Shown: positions 38,790 through 43,169 of the stretch, piece by piece
How the letters are laid out: every line of letters begins with the position of its first letter
How positions within the stretch are numbered: the stretch's first letter is position 1
Assembly: GCF_003947455.1 (NCBI RefSeq)
Contig: NZ_QHJH01000053.1
Span: 1-43,169, forward strand
DNA length: 43,169 nt
Source of the DNA: Streptomyces sp. WAC 04229
GTDB taxonomy: Bacteria > Actinomycetota > Actinomycetes > Streptomycetales > Streptomycetaceae
Reading direction: 5' to 3'
The notes under the pieces: generated by a model
Databases searched by the model: none
What the model was told of the DNA's origin: nothing
What the model saw: only the letters and a program-made list of their open reading frames with translations
Translations under genes and position numbers: made by a program

Positions 38790-39974
38790 ATGCACTCACT
38801 GGACGACAACCACACGGGCGCCCGCATCAAGGAGCAGCGCAGACTCGCCAGGCTGACACAGCGCCAGCTCGCCGATCTGCTGCCGTACTCCTACAGTCTG
38901 CTCAACCAGGTGGAGTGCGCGGCCCGACCTGCGACAGCCGACTTCGTCGCTGCTGTGGCGCAGGCCCTGAACATCGACGTCACGGTCCTGACCGGCCAGC
39001 CGTACGTGTCCGAATTGCAGCGTGACCGGCTCGCCGAACTGGTCCGGCCCATCCGGGAGGCGCTGGACCTCTACGACCTGGGCTCGAACCCGGACTTGAC
39101 CGTACGGCCGGCCGACGAGCTGATCGCCGGCGCAGAGCGCATGTGCGCGGACGTACGAGCAACGCACCTTCGGGCCGCTGCCCGGAAGCTGCCGGGCCTC
39201 ATGGCGGAACTGACGCACGCCGCCTGGTCGTCGCCGTCCACCGAGTTGTGGCAGGCCCTCGCGTCGACCTACCGCACCGCCCACGACATCAGCATCAAGC
39301 TCGGGTACTACGACCTCTCCTCCGTGGCGTTGGACCGCATGGACTGGGCGGCCGAGCGCGCCTCCGATCCGTGTCTGGCCGCCGTCCGCCAGTACATGCG
39401 CGCCTTGGTCTACTTCCGCGAGGGCGAGTACCGGATCGGGAAGCGCCTGGTCGCCTCCGGGCACGGCATCGTCGGCCAGGCGGAGCAGACGCGGGAGGCC
39501 CTGGCGGTGTCCGGGCAGCTGCACCTGGGTGCGTCGGTCCTGTCCGCGCGGGCGGCGGACCAGGCGGCCGTGGACCTCCACATCGGGGAGGCCCGCCGGA
39601 TCGCCAAGCGCATCGGTGACGCCAGCGATGTGCACTGGCTCAGCTTCGGGCCGGCCAACGTGGCGCTGCACAAGATGTCCGCCGCAGTCGAGATGCGCCG
39701 CTACGACGACGCGCTGAAGCAGGCGAGGAAGATCAAGCTTCCGGCGCAGCTGGCGACGTCCCGCCGCGCGCACTTCCTGGTGGACAAGGCCCGCACAGAG
39801 GTGGAGACCGGTCACACCGACGGGGCATTGAAGTCGCTGGTCGAAGCGCGGCGGCTGGCGCCCGAGCAGACCCGCTACCACCCGGCCGCCCGGGAGACGA
39901 TCACGGGCTTGGTGCACCTGTCGCGCCGGACGCCCGACACGTTGTCGCACATGGCGGCCTGGGTCGGTCTATAG
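38790..39974 (+). CDS. XRE-family regulator with TPR-like C-terminus
   Basis: 394 residues. The N-terminal HTH_3 spans ~10-65: ARIKEQRRLARLTQRQLADL with YSYSLLNQVECAARPA as recognition helix. The rest is helical and TPR-like (ASTYRTAHDISIKLGYYDL; ALVYFREGEYRIGKRLV; ARKIKLPAQLATSRRAHF), as in actinomycete peptide- or signal-sensing XRE regulators with helical repeats. It lacks DUF5753. The start overlaps a ribosome-like GGAG at 38780-38783. A dyad upstream and repeats downstream (39976-40061) suggest that it controls both neighbours. Confidence 0.85.
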   Translation: MHSLDDNHTGARIKEQRRLARLTQRQLADLLPYSYSLLNQVECAARPATADFVAAVAQALNIDVTVLTGQPYVSELQRDRLAELVRPIREALDLYDLGSNPDLTVRPADELIAGAERMCADVRATHLRAAARKLPGLMAELTHAAWSSPSTELWQALASTYRTAHDISIKLGYYDLSSVALDRMDWAAERASDPCLAAVRQYMRALVYFREGEYRIGKRLVASGHGIVGQAEQTREALAVSGQLHLGASVLSARAADQAAVDLHIGEARRIAKRIGDASDVHWLSFGPANVALHKMSAAVEMRRYDDALKQARKIKLPAQLATSRRAHFLVDKARTEVETGHTDGALKSLVEARRLAPEQTRYHPAARETITGLVHLSRRTPDTLSHMAAWVGL

Positions 39975-39975
39975 A

Positions 39976-40061
39976 CGCTCACAGGCGCTCACAGATCTGT
40001 GAGCGTTCCGCCCTTCCCGGAGGGTCACGCTGTACTCACACCAAGTTAACGACGGTGTGAG
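39976..40061. promoter_or_regulatory. Cluster of TCAC-type repeats upstream of the small-gene operon
   Basis: CGCTCACAG occurs at 39976-39984 and 39986-39994 and inverted at 39997-40005; the last two form a perfect 20-bp palindrome. Further on, CTCACACC (40035-40042) and GGTGTGAG (40054-40061) form an 8-bp inverted repeat around AAGTTAACGAC. The array lies between the XRE stop and the 40200 gene, where a promoter must be. The palindrome could instead terminate the XRE transcript. Confidence 0.65.
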
Positions 40062-40199
40062 GACGGCGCGATGACCCACCGCTGGAACTTTCCGAACAAC
40101 AGGTCCTTCGCAGCCGCGCCCCAGCAGTCGTTACCTGGTGCGCCCCGGCAGCCGCGCGAACGACTCCGGGGCCGGCCAACGCTGCGAAGGAGCGTCGAC

Positions 40200-40397
40200 A
40201 TGAGGAACGCTACAGCCCCGCGAACGTCCGGCGTCAAGATGACCCTGCACGTGTACCGGGTCAACCAGGACGGCGCGGTTACCGAGGACTGCGGCACGGT
40301 GAACGTGAAGGGCGGCAGGATGCCGCCGCCCCTGCGGGACGTCTACCCGCCGTGCGGCTGCCCCCGCCACCGCGCGGAGCGGGCGGCAGCCCGGTGA
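40200..40397 (+). CDS. Small Cys-containing hypothetical protein
   Basis: 65 residues. Centre LHVYRVNQDGAVTEDCGTVN looks like a small beta domain; the end VYPPCGCPRHRAE has a CxC-H cluster that may bind metal. I do not know a function. The ATG at 40200 has AAGGAG 7 bases upstream. The frame is open to an ATG at 40071, but that extension is Arg/Pro-rich and contains a TTA codon, so the shorter start is preferred. Its TGA overlaps the next gene's GTG. Confidence 0.65.
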   Translation: MRNATAPRTSGVKMTLHVYRVNQDGAVTEDCGTVNVKGGRMPPPLRDVYPPCGCPRHRAERAAAR

Positions 40398-40762
40398 GTG
40401 CCACAGAGCAGAACAGCGCCCCCGTCGACCTGGAGGCCATGCGCAAGTCCGTGCGAGCGGTCCTCCTGCCCGACGGCGGAAGCCCCATAGAACTGGAGGC
40501 GGAAGACGCTGCAATGGCGGTGATCGAAGAACTCCGCAGCCACCTGGAACGGCTGATCCCCGACGTGGAGTCCAGGGCCGACAAGGCGTCGGGCAGCATC
40601 GCCCGGTACTGCACCCTCGCCTGCGTCGGAGAGGCCCGCGGCAAGCTCCGCGCACAGCCGCTGCCGCGCCCCGGCGGGCCCCTCCGATACGCCAGACGCC
40701 TCGCCCGGGTCCTGACCGCCCTCTGCGACCACCACGAGCGGATGGGCGGCGAGTCCAAGTGA
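40394..40762 (+). CDS. DUF6415-like protein
   Basis: 122 residues from a GTG that overlaps the previous stop (GTGA). The pattern DLEAMRKSVRAVL, then EELRSHLERLIPDVE and PLRYARRLARVLTALCDHHE, resembles the small helical DUF6415 proteins annotated as natural-product-associated in Streptomyces. No catalytic residues are evident. It is probably a regulatory or scaffold protein. Coupled to both neighbours. Confidence 0.6.
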   Translation: MSATEQNSAPVDLEAMRKSVRAVLLPDGGSPIELEAEDAAMAVIEELRSHLERLIPDVESRADKASGSIARYCTLACVGEARGKLRAQPLPRPGGPLRYARRLARVLTALCDHHERMGGESK

Positions 40763-40971
40763 CGGCCGAGGCGCACGTCTGCCAGCACTGCGACGAACCG
40801 ATCACCGATCCGGACGACGCGGTCCTCGTCGCTCAGGAGGCCGGCAACTCCGGGCCCGGCTGGAACGTGTGGGCGCACAGTGCTCACGTCGGCCAGCTGG
40901 AGATGCACCCGGTGGCCGTCCGCGCCATGGCCCGCATCCTGCGCGCGCGGGTCTTCCCCCAGGGCGGCTGA
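40759..40971 (+). CDS. Small putative zinc-binding protein
   Basis: 70 residues from a GTG overlapping the DUF6415-like stop (GTGA). VCQHCDEPITDPDDAVLV contains a CxxC knuckle, and the WAHSAHVGQLEMH region offers His ligands. Function unknown. Co-translation with the two upstream small genes is implied by the two GTGA overlaps. Confidence 0.6.
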   Translation: MTAEAHVCQHCDEPITDPDDAVLVAQEAGNSGPGWNVWAHSAHVGQLEMHPVAVRAMARILRARVFPQGG

Positions 40972-41036
40972 CCGCCCCGCCAGCCTCGGCGTACGGGGCC
41001 CCACGGCGACCGTCGGGTCAGGGTCGCACCCATGAA

Positions 41037-41076
41037 CGCCCCTCCCGTCGGAGGTCCGCAAACCTCCAGCGGGGCG
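41037..41076. terminator. Two-tier hairpin after the small-gene operon
   Basis: Outer stem 41037-41042 with 41071-41076 and inner stem GGAGGT/ACCTCC (41050-41055 with 41062-41067). It lies 65 bases after the operon's last stop and is likely its terminator. Confidence 0.5.
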
Positions 41077-41089
41077 GATGCCAAGAACC

Positions 41090-41136
41090 CCCGCCCCAGG
41101 CCCCCGAACCCTGGACAGGTCGAGCACTGGGGCGGG
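41090..41136. promoter_or_regulatory. Inverted repeat in the leader of the DUF397-like gene
   Basis: A perfect 10-bp repeat, CCCGCCCCAG (41090-41099) and CTGGGGCGGG (41127-41136), has a 27-base loop and ends 54 bases before the gene. It could fold in RNA or be a regulator site. Confidence 0.45.
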
Positions 41137-41189
41137 TTGCACAACGGCCGGAGACCGCTTCTCCATCATCAGATCACTGGAGGTCAGTG

Positions 41190-41426
41190 ATGAGGAACCT
41201 GTACGAGTTGCCGGTGGCCGACGCGCCCACCAGGAAGTGGTGCGGAGGCAACCTCGGAGGCGACAACGAGACCTGCATGACCACCGCGCCGCTGGCGGGC
41301 GTGGTGGATGCGTTCGCCGTCGGCGACTCCAAGTCCGAGGCGAAGGGCAGCGAGCTGCGCATGACCGGGGCGGAGCTCGACTCGTTCGCCATCGAGTGGG
41401 TCCGGAACCGGGGCCTGGCGCTCTAG
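41190..41426 (+). CDS. DUF397-like small protein, possible modification substrate
   Basis: 78 residues. The segment KWCGGNLGGDNETC, then AFAVGDSKSEAKGSELRMTG and AELDSFAIEW, resembles DUF397 (usual consensus CVEVA, VxRDSK, LxFTxxEWxxF), but Cys18 and Cys29 and the leading LYELPVADAP are unusual. DUF397 proteins normally follow an XRE-DUF5753 gene; none is here. GGAGG lies 6 bases before the ATG. A hairpin follows, then two genes of one strand, the second a JmjC oxygenase. A protein or peptide substrate for that enzyme is one reading (inference). Confidence 0.7.
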   Translation: MRNLYELPVADAPTRKWCGGNLGGDNETCMTTAPLAGVVDAFAVGDSKSEAKGSELRMTGAELDSFAIEWVRNRGLAL

Positions 41427-41455
41427 GCTGACCGCTCTCCCACCCTCCTCACCAC

Positions 41456-41482
41456 GGGCCGCTCCAGCGCGCGGGGCGGCCC
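41456..41482. terminator. Stem-loop between the DUF397-like gene and the next gene
   Basis: GGGCCGC/GCGGCCC, a 7-bp perfect stem with a 13-base loop, lies 30 bases after the stop and 17 before the next start. It suits partial termination giving more of the small protein than of the downstream enzymes. Confidence 0.5.
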
Positions 41483-41499
41483 ACTTCCGGAAGGTCCCC

Positions 41500-42027
41500 A
41501 TGACCGCTATCGCACCCGAACGGGTGAGCATGACCAGCCAGACGTGGACTGGCCACTGGCACGGCTTCGGCCCCTGGACCGGCTCACCCGAGACCTACTT
41601 CAAAGAGGGCAACCGGCGGCCCGCCCACGATGTCCTGCCCGACGCCGGTGCGACCTGTGCTGACCGGTACCGGGAGGCCGCCAGCGAGTTCACCAACGGC
41701 GCCCTCCCCCCGCTGATGACCGGGCACTGGCTGCTGAAGCGTGGACAGGCCACGAAGGCTCGTACCTGGGCGGATGTCGGTGACGCGACAGCTTGGCTGA
41801 AGCAGCAGTACATCGGCAGTCCGCCCTTCGAACGGGCTGATGGTCTGCGAGCGTACGCGGGCCTCGACGTCAAGCTCGCCTACGTCCGCAACGTCCTCCC
41901 CCGAGGTGTTGACGTCTCCTGGGTTCACTACACGCCGTCTCGCACCCTCTTCGCCGTCCAGGTCGTGTGCTGCCCGAACTTGCACCACACAGACCTTGCC
42001 TGTCCGCTACTCCCTCATGATCTGTGA
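41500..42027 (+). CDS. Unknown 175-residue protein of the JmjC unit
   Basis: 175 residues of unknown family. The N-terminal part is aromatic-rich (TWTGHWHGFGPWTGS); the middle is helical (CADRYREAASEFTNG, TWADVGDATAWLKQQYI). The C-terminal part is beta-rich (VDVSWVHYTPSRTLFAVQVV) and ends with a Cys/His cluster Cys157, Cys158, His162, His163 and Cys168, which may bind metal. GGAAGG lies 7 bases before the ATG. It ends 9 bases before the JmjC gene, whose ribosome site overlaps its stop codon, so the two are co-expressed. Confidence 0.7.
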   Translation: MTAIAPERVSMTSQTWTGHWHGFGPWTGSPETYFKEGNRRPAHDVLPDAGATCADRYREAASEFTNGALPPLMTGHWLLKRGQATKARTWADVGDATAWLKQQYIGSPPFERADGLRAYAGLDVKLAYVRNVLPRGVDVSWVHYTPSRTLFAVQVVCCPNLHHTDLACPLLPHDL

Positions 42028-42036
42028 GGAGACACC

Positions 42037-42933
42037 ATGTCGCTTCGCTTACTGCTTCCTCGCAACGGAGTAGCTGACCTCCTGGCCGCCTGGCCCGACG
42101 AGCCCCGTGTGTACGACCGGGGACGGACCGAGGTGGACGAGGCCATGAGCCTGGAATCCTTCAACGAACTGATCGACACCGGCTGTGCGCCTCCTGGTGA
42201 GATCGCCGTGATCAAGGCCGGCCCCTCCAACCGGACCGCGTTCCTCACGGACGGCCGCACCGACCCGTCCAAGTTGAGCCGACTGCGCGATCAGGGATAC
42301 ACGATCCGGTTCGGCAACATGCAGCGCTGGCTGCCCGCCTTCCACCGCATCTCCCAGGGCATTCAGCGCGAGACGGGCTACTCGAACTACATGCACGGCT
42401 TCCTCACCCCGGGGCGGGAGCAAGGACTGCTCCATCACTGGGACCAACAAATGGCCGTCATCGTGCAGGTGGCCGGCACCAAGACCTGGCAGCTGTGGAA
42501 GCCGCCCATCGAGTCTCCGATGCGCGGGTACAACGAGTCGTTCCGCGTGTGGCGCGAGGAGTACATCGCCGCCTGGGAGGCCGCAGGGCCGGATCTGACT
42601 GTCGAGCTGACGGCTGGACAGACCCTGATCCTGCCACGTGGCTGGGTCCACAACCCGCACGCCCTGCATCACGACGAAGCCAGCCTTCACCTGACCTTCG
42701 CCATACGGGAGCGCACCCCGCTCTGGCTCGCTGAACAGCTCATCGCACGGGCGATCGAAGAGCCAGAATTCCGGCGTGTTCTCCTACCTGCGGAACTGGA
42801 GCCCCCGGTTCTCGCTGAGCGGCTGAGGGAGACGACACGTGCTCTCATGGCGCTCCTGGGCGCACTGGACATGACCGAGATGGCGAACCGAGTACGTAAG
42901 GCGGCTGTGACCGAGCTGGAGTACACGACCTGA
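42037..42933 (+). CDS. JmjC-type Fe(II)/2-oxoglutarate oxygenase
   Basis: 298 residues. The double-stranded beta-helix core holds HHWDQQMAVIVQVAGTKTWQ (HxD ligands His134, Asp136) and LPRGWVHNPHALHHDEASLH (distal His205), close to the ribosomal oxygenase (RoxA/YcfD, cupin_4) pattern. Such enzymes hydroxylate His or Arg in proteins. The C-terminal ~70 residues are a helical, winged-helix-like tail, as in the family. GAGGAG lies 5 bases before the ATG and overlaps the previous stop. Codon 5 is TTA (42049-42051), the rare leucine codon read by bldA tRNA, and nearby codons (CTT, CCT, GTA) are unusual for Streptomyces. Protein substrate unknown. Confidence 0.85.
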   Translation: MSLRLLLPRNGVADLLAAWPDEPRVYDRGRTEVDEAMSLESFNELIDTGCAPPGEIAVIKAGPSNRTAFLTDGRTDPSKLSRLRDQGYTIRFGNMQRWLPAFHRISQGIQRETGYSNYMHGFLTPGREQGLLHHWDQQMAVIVQVAGTKTWQLWKPPIESPMRGYNESFRVWREEYIAAWEAAGPDLTVELTAGQTLILPRGWVHNPHALHHDEASLHLTFAIRERTPLWLAEQLIARAIEEPEFRRVLLPAELEPPVLAERLRETTRALMALLGALDMTEMANRVRKAAVTELEYTT

Positions 42934-42957
42934 CCGAACGCCGCGGGCACCCATGCC

Positions 42958-42999
42958 GGCCCCGCTCGTCTGCTCCCCCCGTGGAAGATGAGCGGGGCC
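42958..42999. terminator. Hairpin terminator after the JmjC gene
   Basis: A 14-bp stem (42958-42971 with 42986-42999, one mismatch) with a 14-base loop, 24 bases after the stop. It closes the 41190-42933 unit. Confidence 0.7.
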
Positions 43000-43149
43000 T
43001 TCCCGTGCCAGTCGTTGATGAGCACGGTCACCCGCGGCAGCGATCCGCATCAACTCGCCGACCATGTTTGGTCCTCCCCGAGGAGGCGGGCGCCCCTACT
43101 GCCGGTCTTCGCTGCCGCGCGGGACGCCCCTCACCCCCGCACCCTCTCC

Positions 43150-43169
43150 CTGTCTCTTGTAACACTCGT
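43150..43169. other. Transposase-adapter-like sequence at the window end
   Basis: The last 20 bases start CTGTCTCTT and continue with an imperfect match to the Tn5 mosaic-end/Nextera adapter (CTGTCTCTTATACACATCT). They are of much lower G+C than the preceding sequence. This may be residual adapter at a contig edge. Confidence 0.45.

Noticed and set aside
38131..38799. Longer flavoprotein start at 38799
   Set aside because: It would run through the divergent operator and past the XRE start; the fold begins at the ATG at 38673.
40071..40199. N-terminal extension of the 40200 gene from ATG 40071
   Set aside because: Arg/Pro-rich composition, contains a TTA codon, and a better-spaced AAGGAG serves the ATG at 40200.
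42784..43065. Minus-strand frame from ATG 43065 with a GGGGAGG ribosome-like site
   Set aside because: It runs through the hairpin after the JmjC gene and antisense into it, and its translation has no recognised motif. Possibly a remnant start of another gene, but not supported.

Overview
The window looks like a Streptomyces chromosome segment. It has very high G+C, GTG and TTG starts, many 1-10 base gene overlaps, few TTA codons, and a gene order (malR/malEFG/aglA next to glnE, nadE and glnA2) that I recall from Streptomyces coelicolor relatives. The first ~35 kb is conserved core. The last ~8 kb (about 35.7-43.2 kb) is accessory, with small genes, gene remnants and operator-like repeats.

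Core part, left to right. A partial winged-helix regulator and an NAD-dependent epimerase are followed by a two-component pair (sensor kinase and LuxR-type regulator, overlapping). Next come a secreted DUF1996 protein, a lipoprotein, a TPR protein and a one-pass membrane protein with a sigma-factor-like cytoplasmic part. A likely redox operon follows: PF10118 hydrolase-like protein, ferredoxin reductase and TetR regulator. At 11.7-25.3 kb lies a maltodextrin locus: secreted two-headed amylopullulanase, secreted alpha-amylase, alpha-glucosidase AglA, the MalEFG importer and the divergent repressor MalR. TCTTGCA/GCAAG-type repeats lie in front of malE, malR, the amylase and the pullulanase, so the locus looks like one regulon: extracellular starch and pullulan cleavage, uptake, intracellular hydrolysis. 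No transporter ATPase is present. The nitrogen/NAD block follows: PAP2 protein, glnE, glyoxalase, glutamine-dependent nadE, a DUF3105-DUF305 pair and glnA2.

Accessory part. An NmrA-type gene has a textbook MerR-type promoter (19-bp spacer, dyad inside), but the only MerR sequence nearby is a remnant without a DNA-binding domain. Then come a Gly-Gly leader-like small peptide with no modification enzymes beside it, a DUF5753/DUF397 chimeric remnant, a twice-frameshifted small gene, a HFCD flavoprotein divergent from an XRE-TPR regulator with a perfect operator-like dyad between them, a three-gene translationally coupled set (one DUF6415-like), and a final unit of a DUF397-like 78-aa protein, an unknown 175-aa protein and a JmjC-type Fe(II)/2-oxoglutarate oxygenase that carries a TTA codon at position 5. 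This last unit, bounded by stem-loops, is my best candidate for an undescribed system. The last 20 bases resemble a sequencing adapter, so the window may end at a contig edge.
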